Positions 42,893-52,328 are shown, counted from the stretch's first letter. The stretch is DNA of 64,000 bases from Ignavibacterium sp. (GCF_025998815.1 NZ_AP026678.1:1736001-1800000); one strand, 5' to 3'. The notes: generated by a model from the sequence alone, not told the origin. Numbers and translations: made by a program.

Positions 42893-45001
42893 TTAATTAT
42901 TATTTTTAGGAACACTTAGCAATACCGATGTACCTGAACCGGGAAGTGATTCAATTTTGAGTTTAGCTCCGAATGTCAAAGCCCTTTCTTTCATTCCTGT
43001 AATTCCGATTGAATGAAGAGGGTCTAATTTATCCAGACTAAATCCTCTTCCGTTATCTTTAATTTCAATACAAATATTATTGTCTGATTCAAATATATTC
43101 AAATTAATTTCATTTGCTTGAGAGTGTCGCAACACATTTGTTAGTGATTCCTGAATAATGCGATATATATTTAATTGTTTGTCTTTTGGCAAATCAATAT
43201 TCTTAATCTTTGGCGAATAATTGACTTTGATTCCTGAACGTGAAATAAACTGCTCAACTAACCATTCAACTGCAGGAATTAAACCGAGATTATCAAGAAC
43301 TTCTGGTCTTAACTCCGAAATAAGCTTTTTCAATCTTCTTACTGAGTGTTCAATCATTTCATTCATTGATTGAATTTCATTTTCGAAAATTGTTTTATCA
43401 AAAGATTCATCTTCCTGAATTACCTGTTTGGTCATCATCATCAGATTCATTTTTACTGATGTAAGAATTTGTCCCAGCTCATCGTGCAGTTCTCTTGCAA
43501 TAGCTGCTCTTTCTTCTTCTCTTACTGATTGAAGATGTGAGGCAAGTGCTCTCAGCTTCTGCTCAGATTTAATCAACTCCTCTTTTGATTTTTCTCTTTC
43601 GGTAACATCTATTCCCATTGATATTACTTCAACGAGATTCCCATTTTCATCAAGTATTGGAGTATTATACCATTCGCATAATATTATTCTTCCATCTTTT
43701 GTGATGTTCTCATTGATTCCATTCGCATTCATATCACCGAGTATCCATCTTTTTCTTTTCTCTTCAACCAAAGGTTTTGATGATTCGGGGATCAAAAATT
43801 CATAAGGATCTTTTCCTTTTACTTCTTTGTTGGTATAACCAAAAATCTTTTCGGCTTCGGGATTAAAAAATTTTATTTTGAAATCTTTATCAATAATCAG
43901 ATAAGCAAGAGGGATTCTTTCCAGATGCAACTGAAGTCTTTGAAGTAACTCCTCATTTTCGATGTAAAGTCTCTTATAGTTTTCTTCTGTTTCTTTTAAC
44001 TTTGTAAGGTCGAGAGCATAACCAAGAATTTCATCCCGTTTATTCCCTACTACTACGAATCCAACAAGCACCCAAATCCGTTCACCGTTCTTCTTTATGA
44101 ATTGCTTTTCATATGGATGACAGGAACCTATTACAACTGCACTCCTTATATTTTCTTCATCGAGTGTAAAATACTCTGGTGGAGTAAAATTCTGAATTCT
44201 GATTTTTTCATTTACAATATCTTCTTTGGTTAATCCAAGAATTCTAAGAAACTCGTCATTTGCTGAAAAAACATTTCCATTCAAATCACCATAGAATGTT
44301 CCAATAACATCGGAATTAAAAAATGCTCTGAATCTTTCTTCACTTTGTTTTAGAATATCTTCTGCATGTTTTCGTTCAGAAATATCTCTTACTAATCCCT
44401 GAAATCTTTTATCAGGAAGCATCTTAGCAACAATTTCGCAATGAAGGATGCTTCCATCTTTCTTTTTCAATTTTCTTTCAACTGTAACAGTCTCACCTGC
44501 TAAAAGTTTATCCAGAGCAAGAGGCGAAGCTGAACTATCATAATAAATTAAATCACGAAGATTCTTTTCAAGTAACTCTTCTTTGCTGTATCCAAGCATT
44601 CTGCATCCAACGGGATTAACATCAATATATTTTCCTTTTTCATCGGCAATAAAGATTCCTTCTGAAGCATATTCAATTATCATTTTCGTTTTTTCCTGTT
44701 CATCAGCAATTTTCTTTTTCATCAGCTCGGCTTGTTCTCTTGCAGACTTTTCGATTCTCAAAGCATCTTCAATTTTTTTTCTATCATATTTTATTAAAAA
44801 GTACAGAAGTAAAGTTGATGCAAAAACAAATATCCAACCCTTAACGGTCTGAAGTCTTGTTAACTCATTCGGATTTGAAGTGAGTCTTTCCACAAATGCA
44901 TCTGATGTGAAAATCCAGATTGTGCTTAATATCAAATAGATAAGAGGAATCTTAAATGCTCTGACAAAACTTAATATTTTTTGCTTTAGGTTTTCGGGCA
45001 T
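42893..45001 (-). CDS. PAS-domain sensor histidine kinase (HisKA_3 type)
   Basis: A 702-residue inner-membrane kinase with two N-terminal membrane segments (about 14-33 and 51-68) separated by a very short periplasmic loop, then three PAS domains (about 100-215, 222-340, 350-465), a HisKA_3 dimerisation domain (phospho-His in AIARELHDELGQILTSVK, about 500-517) and a HATPase domain (about 600-700; IEIKDNGRGFSLDKL). With so little outside the membrane, the signal is probably cytoplasmic or membrane-borne, such as redox or a ligand bound by a PAS domain. Pairs with the NarL-type regulator downstream. Confidence 0.93.
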   Translation of the reverse strand: MPENLKQKILSFVRAFKIPLIYLILSTIWIFTSDAFVERLTSNPNELTRLQTVKGWIFVFASTLLLYFLIKYDRKKIEDALRIEKSAREQAELMKKKIADEQEKTKMIIEYASEGIFIADEKGKYIDVNPVGCRMLGYSKEELLEKNLRDLIYYDSSASPLALDKLLAGETVTVERKLKKKDGSILHCEIVAKMLPDKRFQGLVRDISERKHAEDILKQSEERFRAFFNSDVIGTFYGDLNGNVFSANDEFLRILGLTKEDIVNEKIRIQNFTPPEYFTLDEENIRSAVVIGSCHPYEKQFIKKNGERIWVLVGFVVVGNKRDEILGYALDLTKLKETEENYKRLYIENEELLQRLQLHLERIPLAYLIIDKDFKIKFFNPEAEKIFGYTNKEVKGKDPYEFLIPESSKPLVEEKRKRWILGDMNANGINENITKDGRIILCEWYNTPILDENGNLVEVISMGIDVTEREKSKEELIKSEQKLRALASHLQSVREEERAAIARELHDELGQILTSVKMNLMMMTKQVIQEDESFDKTIFENEIQSMNEMIEHSVRRLKKLISELRPEVLDNLGLIPAVEWLVEQFISRSGIKVNYSPKIKNIDLPKDKQLNIYRIIQESLTNVLRHSQANEINLNIFESDNNICIEIKDNGRGFSLDKLDPLHSIGITGMKERALTFGAKLKIESLPGSGTSVLLSVPKNNN

Positions 45002-45104
45002 AATTTTATTGTGTGATAAGTGCTTCTGAAAAATCGGACTTTATCTTAAAACATACAATAATTTAAGCTAGTAATTTTTATCATTAAAATTTTATAATTG
45101 ACAA

Positions 45105-46028
45105 ATGGCTGAATACAAACTTAAGGGTTATCTCGCCTGGATTTCTGTTTGCATTGTTTGGGGAACAACTTATCTGGCTATCAGAATTGGTGTTGCTCAT
45201 ATTCCACCAATGCTGTTTGCAGGAATAAGATGGATAATTGCCGGAGTAATTTTTGTAAGTGTGCTAAAACTTTCTCACAAAAAATTTCCTCCGCTTAAAG
45301 ACTTAAAACATATTGCTGTGATGGGCTTATTGATGTTGGGATTTGGGAATGGTTTGGTTGTTACCGGAGAACAATTCATTAGCAGTGGATTGGCAGCTCT
45401 GCTTATTACAACCGTTCCATTCTGGATTGTTGGATTTGATTCACTTGCCGTTAAGAAATCAGTTTTTAATAAATTTATTATTTCCGGTTTACTACTTGGT
45501 TTAGTTGGAGTAAGCGCAATTTTCGGAGATAACTGGAAGGATTTATTTAATAAAGATTATCTAATCGGAGTACTCAGTATTCTCGGAGCTGTAATAGCGT
45601 GGTCTCTTGGTTCAGTTTATTCAAAGCATAAAAAGATAAATGCACATCCGTTGATGAGTGCTGCCGTTCAGATGCTTGTTGCAGGTATAGCACAAACTTT
45701 ACTTGGAATTATTCTTGGAGAAATTTCTCAGGTGAAGATAAATCAGGAAGGAATCTATTCGCTTTCCTATCTGATTGTTTTTGGTTCGATATTAGGTTAT
45801 GGCTCATACATTTATGCGATAGAACATTTACCACTTTCTTTGGTCTCAACTTATGCTTACATCAATCCTATAATTGCTGTATTTCTTGGCTGGTTTGTTT
45901 TGAATGAGAAATTAAATTTCTATATGATAATTGCAGCTATTCTAATTATTGCAGGTGTTATGTTAGTAAAGAAAGGAAGTGAAGTAAATTTAGTCAGGAA
46001 GTTGTCAGGCACTCAATCGAGCACCTGA
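45105..46028 (+). CDS. EamA/DMT-superfamily transporter
   Basis: A 307-residue protein with ten hydrophobic segments arranged as two EamA repeats (VWGTTYLAIRIG at the start of the first, AWSLGSVYSKHKK at the second). Drug/metabolite transporter family; usually an exporter of amino acids or other metabolites, substrate unknown. It stands alone on the plus strand, divergent from the PAS kinase. Its last codons and stop lie inside a palindromic element (46001-46032), which therefore supplies the C-terminal residues. Confidence 0.88.
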   Translation: MAEYKLKGYLAWISVCIVWGTTYLAIRIGVAHIPPMLFAGIRWIIAGVIFVSVLKLSHKKFPPLKDLKHIAVMGLLMLGFGNGLVVTGEQFISSGLAALLITTVPFWIVGFDSLAVKKSVFNKFIISGLLLGLVGVSAIFGDNWKDLFNKDYLIGVLSILGAVIAWSLGSVYSKHKKINAHPLMSAAVQMLVAGIAQTLLGIILGEISQVKINQEGIYSLSYLIVFGSILGYGSYIYAIEHLPLSLVSTYAYINPIIAVFLGWFVLNEKLNFYMIIAAILIIAGVMLVKKGSEVNLVRKLSGTQSST

Positions 46029-46032
46029 CAAC
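46001..46032. repeat. Palindromic element spanning the EamA stop codon
   Basis: GTTGTCAGG (46001-46009) and CCTGACAAC (46024-46032) form a perfect 9-bp stem with an inner CTC/GAG pairing. No T-tract follows on either strand, so it resembles a dispersed REP-type palindrome more than a terminator, although it does lie between two convergent genes. Confidence 0.5.
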
Positions 46033-46041
46033 AAAATGAAA

Positions 46042-48207
46042 TTAAAGGTTAATATTCATCTCTTTTAGAAGAAAATCCGCTTTGCCAATTTTCTGAACAA
46101 CCCAAAGTACAAATCTTATATCAACTCCGATTGAACGACTATATGTTTCATTCCAGGCATAATCATTTATTGTAGCTTCAAAACATCTGTCGAAGTTTAC
46201 TCCGACTAATCTTCCATAAGCATCCATAATCGGACTTCCTGAATTTCCGCCGCTTGTATCAGTGTTATAAATAAATGCAACCGGTACATCATTCAGTTTT
46301 GGATGAATGAATTTTCCAAAATCTTTTTTAGCATAAACTTCTTTAATCTTTTCGTAAATTCTGTAATCACCACCTTCAAAAGATTTTTCAATCATTCCTT
46401 TCAATGAACTTATTGGAGAGTAATAAACAGCATCTCTTGGTGAATATCCTCTTACATAACCAAAAGTTAAACGCAATGTGCTGTTTGCATCTGGAATAAA
46501 GTTTTTATTTAACCAGATTCTCTTGACTTCATTAAATTGTGCAAGCAGGATATTCGATTTACCATCTCTTATTTGTTGTCTTTTTTGCTCTTCATTCTTT
46601 AACTGATAAAGTTGGTTTGCTATTTTTATTAAATCATCATTAGAATTTTCAACAGTAAAATCTTTATCAAATAATCTTTCGATGAATCTTTCTTTATCAG
46701 CTATAAAAGTATTCGCGAAAAGTTTATTTACATATTCTTCTTCATTTACAACACTTCTAAAAGAAGAAAATGGTTCTATATTTTTCAGCTCATCAAATTC
46801 TGATGCATCACCGTAAATCTTCATAAAAATCTGTGGTTCAAGATCAGCTTTTCGATTCTTATAAATATTTTCAATTTCAGCAATCAGTTTATCTTTGTTC
46901 GATTCTTTGTAATTGGATTTTCTTTCACTTTCATCTTTCAATTGTTCGGTTTTATAATCTACGAACAAATCCGCAAGTCTGTAATAAGACACATAGTTTC
47001 TTAAAAAATTCAATACAAAAAGTCTTCTTCCGCTTTCAAAAACATCATCATAAAGTTGATTTATTTCATCAGGAAGTTTTCCATATTTTGATTTGAGTTC
47101 CTGATTTGAATTTATAAACTTCAAAAGATTTTTTTCTTCCTCAAGTTTTCTGTTAATCAAATCAAGATTTCTTATTCCCTGAATTTTACCACGATAATTT
47201 TTTTCCGTGTTTGCCAATCCCTTAATGGTTGAAGAAATTTTTAACGCAAACTCAGGATCGTTCTCACCTCGTTTTGTATAAAGATTGATAAGCCAGGAGA
47301 ATAAATTCTGAATGTAAGGTAGCTGATATTTATAATGATATTCGACAAATCTTGCAGGCATATTTTTGTAAGTTCTTCCGGGATAACCAAGAATGAAAAC
47401 GAAATCCTCCTCATTAATTCCATTTGGATTAACTGTTAAAAATCTTTTTGGTTTAAAAGGTACATTATCTTTTGAGTATTTTGCCGGAGAGCCATCAGGT
47501 GCAACATAAGCACGAACAAAAGAAAAATCACCTGTGTGTCTTGGCCAAATCCAATTATCCGATTCGCCACCGAATTCACCAATTGATCTGGGTGGAACAT
47601 ATACAAGTCGGATATCATTAATCATTTTATATCTGAACAGAACATATTGTTCGCCAACAAACATTTCTGATACTTCTGCTTTAATTGTGCTGTCTTTTGA
47701 TTCTTCTCTCTTCACAATTTCTGATATCTTATCCGAAATTGCTTTTGCCCTTTTTGAAATATCATCAACATTCTCCGCTGCCTGAAGTACTTCAGAACTA
47801 ACATCTTCATAAGAAACAGTTATTCGTGCAGTTAAACCTTCGGCGGGAATTTCCTGCTCTTTCGTCTGAGCTACAAATCCATTTTCAAGATAGTTGTTTT
47901 CAATTGTGCTTGCTCTTTGCACTGAACCAAAAACACAATGATGATTTGTAATTATTAATCCTTCGGGTGAAACAAAAGAACCAGTGCAGCCACCAAGTCG
48001 AACTAACGCATCAACGAGACTGGCACCATCCGGATTATACAATTCATCAACAGAAATTTTTAGACCTTTCTCATTAAGATTTAATTTTCGGATATCACTC
48101 AAAGGATACATTCCTTCATCCGGTTTGGGAGGAATGAAGGCAAATGAAACTATTATCGCTATAGATGTGAGAAGAAAGCTGATTCGTTTTAAGAGATTAT
48201 TTTTCAT
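46042..48207 (-). CDS. S46-family dipeptidyl peptidase (DPP7/DPP11-like)
   Basis: A 721-residue exported serine peptidase that removes dipeptides from oligopeptides in the periplasm or at the surface. Signal peptide (about 1-28), chymotrypsin-like fold split by a helical insert as in S46. Catalytic His in LIITNHHCVFG near residue 90, catalytic Ser in SGGNSGSPIMDAYG near 650 (reads DTSGGNSGSP), both intact. The residue after VNFD in GVNFDRCFEATIND is Arg; I recall Arg at that place for acidic-specific DPP11 and Gly for DPP7, so Asp/Glu specificity is suggested. Stands alone, convergent with EamA. Confidence 0.93.
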   Translation of the reverse strand: MKNNLLKRISFLLTSIAIIVSFAFIPPKPDEGMYPLSDIRKLNLNEKGLKISVDELYNPDGASLVDALVRLGGCTGSFVSPEGLIITNHHCVFGSVQRASTIENNYLENGFVAQTKEQEIPAEGLTARITVSYEDVSSEVLQAAENVDDISKRAKAISDKISEIVKREESKDSTIKAEVSEMFVGEQYVLFRYKMINDIRLVYVPPRSIGEFGGESDNWIWPRHTGDFSFVRAYVAPDGSPAKYSKDNVPFKPKRFLTVNPNGINEEDFVFILGYPGRTYKNMPARFVEYHYKYQLPYIQNLFSWLINLYTKRGENDPEFALKISSTIKGLANTEKNYRGKIQGIRNLDLINRKLEEEKNLLKFINSNQELKSKYGKLPDEINQLYDDVFESGRRLFVLNFLRNYVSYYRLADLFVDYKTEQLKDESERKSNYKESNKDKLIAEIENIYKNRKADLEPQIFMKIYGDASEFDELKNIEPFSSFRSVVNEEEYVNKLFANTFIADKERFIERLFDKDFTVENSNDDLIKIANQLYQLKNEEQKRQQIRDGKSNILLAQFNEVKRIWLNKNFIPDANSTLRLTFGYVRGYSPRDAVYYSPISSLKGMIEKSFEGGDYRIYEKIKEVYAKKDFGKFIHPKLNDVPVAFIYNTDTSGGNSGSPIMDAYGRLVGVNFDRCFEATINDYAWNETYSRSIGVDIRFVLWVVQKIGKADFLLKEMNINL

Positions 48208-48302
48208 CGTAATTATTCCTGTTATTTATCTTTCTAAATATAAATTGATGATTACTTTTAGAAAAAATTTTATACTCTTTTACCAAAGAATTCCCTTGCC
48301 TT

Positions 48303-48310
48303 TATATTTG
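48303..48310 (+). promoter_or_regulatory. Candidate -7 box for PorV-like gene
   Basis: TATATTTG fits TAnnTTTG, 38 bases before the ATG at 48348. No convincing -33 element. Confidence 0.38.
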
Positions 48311-48347
48311 TATATAGTTAAATAGTGCCAGAAAATTTGGAGAAATA

Positions 48348-49283
48348 ATGAAAAGAATATTTTTAATTCCGGCAATTTTAGTCCTAATCATTTCATCTTT
48401 TAGTTATTCTCAAAACACCTATGAGTTTCTTAAACTTGATATGAGTGCCAGAGCAGCAGCGCTCGGAGGCAGTTTTGTTGCCAATAATGATGATCCTGAT
48501 GTTATCTTTTATAATCCTGCCGGTATTAGTATGCTTGAAAATAATCCCGTTTCATTTTCATTCGTAAAACATTTGATGGATATAAATCTTGCAAGTGTTT
48601 CTTTCTCTACAGAGTTTGAAAATTTAGGTAGATTTGGTGCTGCAGTCAGATATATAAATTATGGAAGCTTTGATGAGGCAGATGAGTTTGGAAACAGAAC
48701 CGGAGAATTTGGTGCAGGCGAGCTTGCTATGATTGTCGGATATTCCAATTTACTCGATGCAAATTTTTATTATGGTGCTAATGTAAAATTCATTTATTCG
48801 AGTATAGCTGATCGCTCGTCAAATGCAATTGCTGCGGATTTGGGATTGCATTACACTATACCAGAACAATTTATAAATATCGGATTTTCAATTTTAAATC
48901 TTGGTTCACAGATATCAAGTTATTACAGTCTTAAAGAAGAACTTCCATTGGATGTAACGATTGGTATTTCAAAAAAGCTTGAAAAAATTCCTGTAAGATT
49001 ATCACTTGATTTTCACAGATTGAATGAGGATAGAGAAAACTTTACGCAGAGATTTAAAGCATTTTCAGTGGGAACAGAAATTAATCTAAGCAAAGTATTA
49101 ACTCTTCGCCTCGGTTATGATAATGAAAGAAGATCAGATTTGAAGATTGGAACCACAGCAGGCATTGCAGGATTTAACATAGGACTTGGAGCAAAAATTT
49201 CAGAATATAATTTTAATTATGGTTATTCATCACTTGGATTGGTTGGCGCATTGCACAGAATAGGAATTTCAACTTCGTTTTAA
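48348..49283 (+). CDS. PorV/PorQ-like outer-membrane protein (UPF0164 type)
   Basis: A 311-residue predicted outer-membrane beta-barrel with signal peptide and the signature KLDMSARAAALGGSFVANND followed by VIFYNPAGISMLENN. It resembles the PorQ/PorV group of type IX secretion accessory barrels and is paralogous to 13059-14090 but stands alone, between its own promoter candidate and terminator, away from carbohydrate genes. It could be the general shuttle protein of the secretion system or a PorQ-like component; sequence alone does not decide. GGAG four bases before ATAATG supports the start. Confidence 0.8.
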   Translation: MKRIFLIPAILVLIISSFSYSQNTYEFLKLDMSARAAALGGSFVANNDDPDVIFYNPAGISMLENNPVSFSFVKHLMDINLASVSFSTEFENLGRFGAAVRYINYGSFDEADEFGNRTGEFGAGELAMIVGYSNLLDANFYYGANVKFIYSSIADRSSNAIAADLGLHYTIPEQFINIGFSILNLGSQISSYYSLKEELPLDVTIGISKKLEKIPVRLSLDFHRLNEDRENFTQRFKAFSVGTEINLSKVLTLRLGYDNERRSDLKIGTTAGIAGFNIGLGAKISEYNFNYGYSSLGLVGALHRIGISTSF

Positions 49284-49289
49284 GTTTTG

Positions 49290-49321
49290 AAAGCCGTAGG
49301 TTAATCAGCTTACGGCTTTTT
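49290..49321 (+). terminator. Terminator after PorV-like gene
   Basis: AAAGCCGTA (49290-49298) pairs with TACGGCTTT (49311-49319), with T-run immediately after. Its end overlaps the stop codon of the convergent TPR gene. Confidence 0.8.
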
Positions 49322-50450
49322 AACCTTTTAATCTTTTCAGATTCATTTCAGCAATAGAATGTGAATTTCCCCAATCACGCATTTTAAGTAATTGTTCATA
49401 ATAACTGATCGCTTCTTCAAAAAGTTTCTTTGCTTCACTTATTTGTGCAAGATACAGAATTGAGTTTATTAGAAATCCGGATTCTTCTTCTTTATCAATC
49501 TGTTTAGATATTTCAGCACATTTTGACAAATAAATTTTTGCCGAATCGAGTTCATTGTTCAATTTGTAATTGTATCCAACATAATAATTAGCTTCGCGAA
49601 GTGCCACAGGAAAGTTATATCCGTAATAATTTTCATTTGCTTTTCTTAGAACATCTTTGAACAGTGAATCAGCAAGTTGCATTTTCCCTTGTCGCACATA
49701 AATTCTTCCAAGCCATCTTTGGAATGTAGGATTATCCGGGAAATCATCAAGAAGAATTTTAGCAAACTCTTCCGCCTGCCAGGGATTAGATTCATAACGA
49801 TAGTAAATAGTCATCAGAAAGTATCTCGCTTCGTACTTTGCATACTTTCCATTGAATGCAGTGTTTCTTAATTGCTTCAGACCTTCTTCTTTATTTCCAC
49901 TTGGGAAAAAAATCATGAGCGGTTTTATCATTGGATATTCTTCAGGAATCACAGCAGCATAATAATTATAGATTCCAAAGCCAAGCTGAACATCAAGATT
50001 ATTTGGATCAAGTTTCGAAGCCCTTTCAACAATTGGCAAAGCTTCCCTTCCGTCATCAGCAGCTTTAAGCCAGCTTTCACGCAATGATCGTAATCTTCCG
50101 CGAAATCCGATTGAACCTCCTTTGAAGAACAGCGCCTCAACATTATCAGGCTCTTTTTCTAAAATTTTATCGCATTGAAAAATTACATCTTCAAGTTTCT
50201 GAAAGAAAATTTCGTCGTGGGATTCATTTTCAACATCGAGCAGAATTTTCCACCAGTCAATCATTGCAAGAAAAAATCTTCCGGCAGGATGATTTGGATA
50301 ATCAGCAATCAGTGAGCGAAATGTTTTTTCTGCATCTTCAAATTTGATATTATAGATTTGCTTTATTCCCAATTCAACACGAGACTCAAAATCTGATTGC
50401 TGTGCAAATAAATTGGTCAACAAAAAGATAAACAGGATGATTTTTTTCAT
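49320..50450 (-). CDS. Exported TPR-repeat protein
   Basis: A 376-residue protein with a short signal peptide (MKKIILFIFLLTNLFAQ) and several tetratricopeptide-like helix pairs (FEDAEKTFRSLIADYPNHPAG, DNVEALFFKGGSIGFRGRL, NPWQAEEFAKILLDDFPDNP, FEEAISYYEQLLKM; each quoted as separate short pieces). Such repeats usually make a scaffold for protein-protein contacts in the periplasm. No enzymatic motif. Single gene, convergent with the PorV-like gene. Function unknown. Confidence 0.8.
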   Translation of the reverse strand: MKKIILFIFLLTNLFAQQSDFESRVELGIKQIYNIKFEDAEKTFRSLIADYPNHPAGRFFLAMIDWWKILLDVENESHDEIFFQKLEDVIFQCDKILEKEPDNVEALFFKGGSIGFRGRLRSLRESWLKAADDGREALPIVERASKLDPNNLDVQLGFGIYNYYAAVIPEEYPMIKPLMIFFPSGNKEEGLKQLRNTAFNGKYAKYEARYFLMTIYYRYESNPWQAEEFAKILLDDFPDNPTFQRWLGRIYVRQGKMQLADSLFKDVLRKANENYYGYNFPVALREANYYVGYNYKLNNELDSAKIYLSKCAEISKQIDKEEESGFLINSILYLAQISEAKKLFEEAISYYEQLLKMRDWGNSHSIAEMNLKRLKG

Positions 50451-50523
50451 AACCTAAAAAATTTTGAATTAAATTTTTGAATGATTAGTCAGATAAACAA
50501 GTGAAAAATCAAATACAAACAAG

Positions 50524-50556
50524 AAGCCTCCGAAATTATTAAGACCTCGGAGGTTT
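50524..50556. repeat. Hairpin AAGCCTCCGA/TCGGAGGTTT
   Basis: A 10-bp stem (one G-U pair) with a 13-base loop between the TPR gene and the lipoprotein gene. No good T-tract. Probably a member of a dispersed palindromic repeat family. The region 50451-50771 contains only this, the terminator at 50575 and the repeat at 50656. Confidence 0.5.
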
Positions 50557-50574
50557 CATTATTGACTGCGCAAA

Positions 50575-50602
50575 AAAGAGCGGACAACTTCACCCGCTCT
50601 TT
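50575..50602 (-). terminator. Terminator of the WD-like lipoprotein gene
   Basis: AAAGAGCGG (50575-50583) pairs perfectly with CCGCTCTTT (50594-50602). On the minus strand the stem is followed by a run of T, so it ends transcription coming from 52238; it stands 170 bases after that gene. Confidence 0.75.
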
Positions 50603-50655
50603 ATAATTTTTCACAAAGAGTTTAGAATCTTTTCTGATTAAGTTCCAAAAACATA

Positions 50656-50690
50656 ATTGTCATTCTGAGGAGCGAAGCGACGAAGAATCT
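50656..50690. repeat. Dispersed intergenic repeat, copy 1
   Basis: A 35-base unit starting ATTGTCATTCTGAGGAGCGA and ending CGACGAAGAATCT. A second copy at 52446-52480 differs at about four positions. This GCGAAGC-type repeat is of a kind common in intergenic DNA of related genomes. Confidence 0.7.
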
Positions 50691-50771
50691 TCCTTCCAAC
50701 AAATCAGAACAAAGAGTGACAAATAATTCCTGGACTGTTAAATTAATTTCATTTTTAATCTCCTTTTTTTT

Positions 50772-52238
50772 TCAATTTCTTTTTCCAACTATTATAATTG
50801 CTTTATGGTATATTGCATTCTGTACCTTTGTTCCGACTCCTACTATAGTATTCAGTTTTGAATCAGCACCATACAATGCTGATGTTGATGTGAAGTCTAT
50901 ATATACTTCTCTTTTATTTATTCCATTGTAATGATTAATGCTCGAGCTTGTACCAACCGTATAAACATCATTTGACTTTTCTCCCTCTATCCGATATACT
51001 CGTCGGGGTATTGGAAATAAATATTTTGTCTGATTATTTATTCCTAAGGTCTCTCTATATATGCCTCTGTTACTTGAAAGAAATAAATTATTGTCTATTA
51101 CTTTTGAACTGTATATTATATTTCCGTATGGATCGGTGCCATTTATTTTATTGTTATACCAAACTGTTCTTGTTTGATAATTTGTTAGTCTCAATAGCAC
51201 ACTCTCACTCTGATCTAAAGAGTAGCCACTAATAAACAAATCATTATTATTTCCGGATACAGACTTTAAGTTCACAGTCGTCCCGCTTTCTATCTTCGTC
51301 CACTTACGTCCATCCCAGTGCGCTATGTTGCCATTATTACCTACTGCAAATAAATTCTCACTCGAGCTGCCCCAGAGTTTGTTGATTGATACTGGTGTAC
51401 AAATTGGCTCTGATTGGCTTTGCCCATTCCATCTTACCACTTGAGAACCATCCATTCCAATCCAAATATCATTCGGTCCGAAAGCAAAAATTGATTTTGC
51501 AGGATACGAACCCATACTTTGTTGACCACAAAAAGTATAAAAATATATCCTCTTCAATTCCCACTTAGTTCCATCCCAATGGACTGCGTTGTATGCGTTC
51601 GGGTCAGGGTTGCCGAGTGAGTCAAGCATATAAATCTCACCAACCGCCCAGATGTTGTTTTCATCTATTATCGCTACATCGTAAAGCGTGCTGCTGCTGT
51701 GCTGCCCAAACTCCCAGCTCTGCCAGGTAAAGTTGTGGCTTGTGGTGTCCATTGTCGTTACCGTAAGCTCATTGCTTGAATGCCTGCCTTCGGCAGGTAA
51801 ACCTGAATGATTGAATGGTTGAATGCCTGCCTTCGGCATGTAAAGCTGAATGGTTACCTGAAATTTGTATGTTTGGTTTGGTAGTAGTGAGTCAACATAT
51901 AACACCGTGTCTGCACCCAACAGGTTGATTGTTTCAGAAAGATTACCGTCTTGCAGCAGATTTACTGTTGCTGGCAATTGGAGATTTGTGGTTGTCAGTT
52001 TTATCCAAGCTTCTGTGCAACTTACATCTTCAAGTTCAAGTTTAAGCTCTGCCTCAAGCTTTGGCTCTGTGGTTTGCTTGCAACCAAATAGCAGTATAGT
52101 CATACTTAAAAAAAGGAATAACTCAACAGAGCGTAGAAATGGTTGAGTGATTGAATGAATGAATGGCTGAATGAATGGTTGAATGACTGAATGATTATTA
52201 AATTGATTGATTGACTTATAAAAGGATAATATTAGCAT
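50772..52238 (-). CDS. Lipoprotein with beta-propeller-like repeats, expanded by inserted repeats
   Basis: A 488-residue predicted surface or periplasmic lipoprotein. The lipobox is LLFGC, with Cys at about residue 53, far from the start. I choose the ATG at 52238 because GGAG lies nine bases upstream; the earlier TTG has no ribosome site. After the Cys come a fibronectin III-like domain and five or so repeated blades (NNIWAVGEIYM, NDIWIGMDGSQVVRWNG, ENLFAVGNNGNIAHWDGRKW, NDVYTVGTSSSINHYNG), a pattern of beta-propeller glucosidase-like or kelch-like proteins. Two parts are encoded by repeat DNA: the N-terminal extension (52141-52213) and an internal stretch MPKAGIQPFNHSGLPAEGRH (51778-51854). 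Function unknown. Confidence 0.75.
   Translation of the reverse strand: MLILSFYKSINQFNNHSVIQPFIQPFIHSITQPFLRSVELFLFLSMTILLFGCKQTTEPKLEAELKLELEDVSCTEAWIKLTTTNLQLPATVNLLQDGNLSETINLLGADTVLYVDSLLPNQTYKFQVTIQLYMPKAGIQPFNHSGLPAEGRHSSNELTVTTMDTTSHNFTWQSWEFGQHSSSTLYDVAIIDENNIWAVGEIYMLDSLGNPDPNAYNAVHWDGTKWELKRIYFYTFCGQQSMGSYPAKSIFAFGPNDIWIGMDGSQVVRWNGQSQSEPICTPVSINKLWGSSSENLFAVGNNGNIAHWDGRKWTKIESGTTVNLKSVSGNNNDLFISGYSLDQSESVLLRLTNYQTRTVWYNNKINGTDPYGNIIYSSKVIDNNLFLSSNRGIYRETLGINNQTKYLFPIPRRVYRIEGEKSNDVYTVGTSSSINHYNGINKREVYIDFTSTSALYGADSKLNTIVGVGTKVQNAIYHKAIIIVGKRN
51778..51854. repeat. Two copies of a CCTGCCTTCGGCAGG palindrome unit inside a coding region
   Basis: CCTGCCTTCGGCAGG at 51783-51797 and CCTGCCTTCGGCATG at 51826-51840, each preceded by GAATG and followed by TAAA-CTGAATG. 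The insert stays in frame and adds about 22 residues between two strands of the fibronectin-like domain of the lipoprotein. Confidence 0.75.
52141..52213. repeat. TGAATG-type short tandem repeat in the signal-peptide coding region
   Basis: Imperfect repeats of TGAATGA/TGAATGG/TTGAATG over about 70 bases, encoding the NHSVIQPFIQPFIHSITQPF stretch before the lipoprotein hydrophobic core. The same GATTGAATGGTTGAATG text occurs in the internal insert at 51808-51825. Confidence 0.7.
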
Positions 52239-52328
52239 TAGGATTTCTCCGTTGCTGTTATCAATAATACAAACACTGTGCAAAAGAAAATTAGTTTATC
52301 GTTGCTTCAAAAACCAGATAAATTTAAA

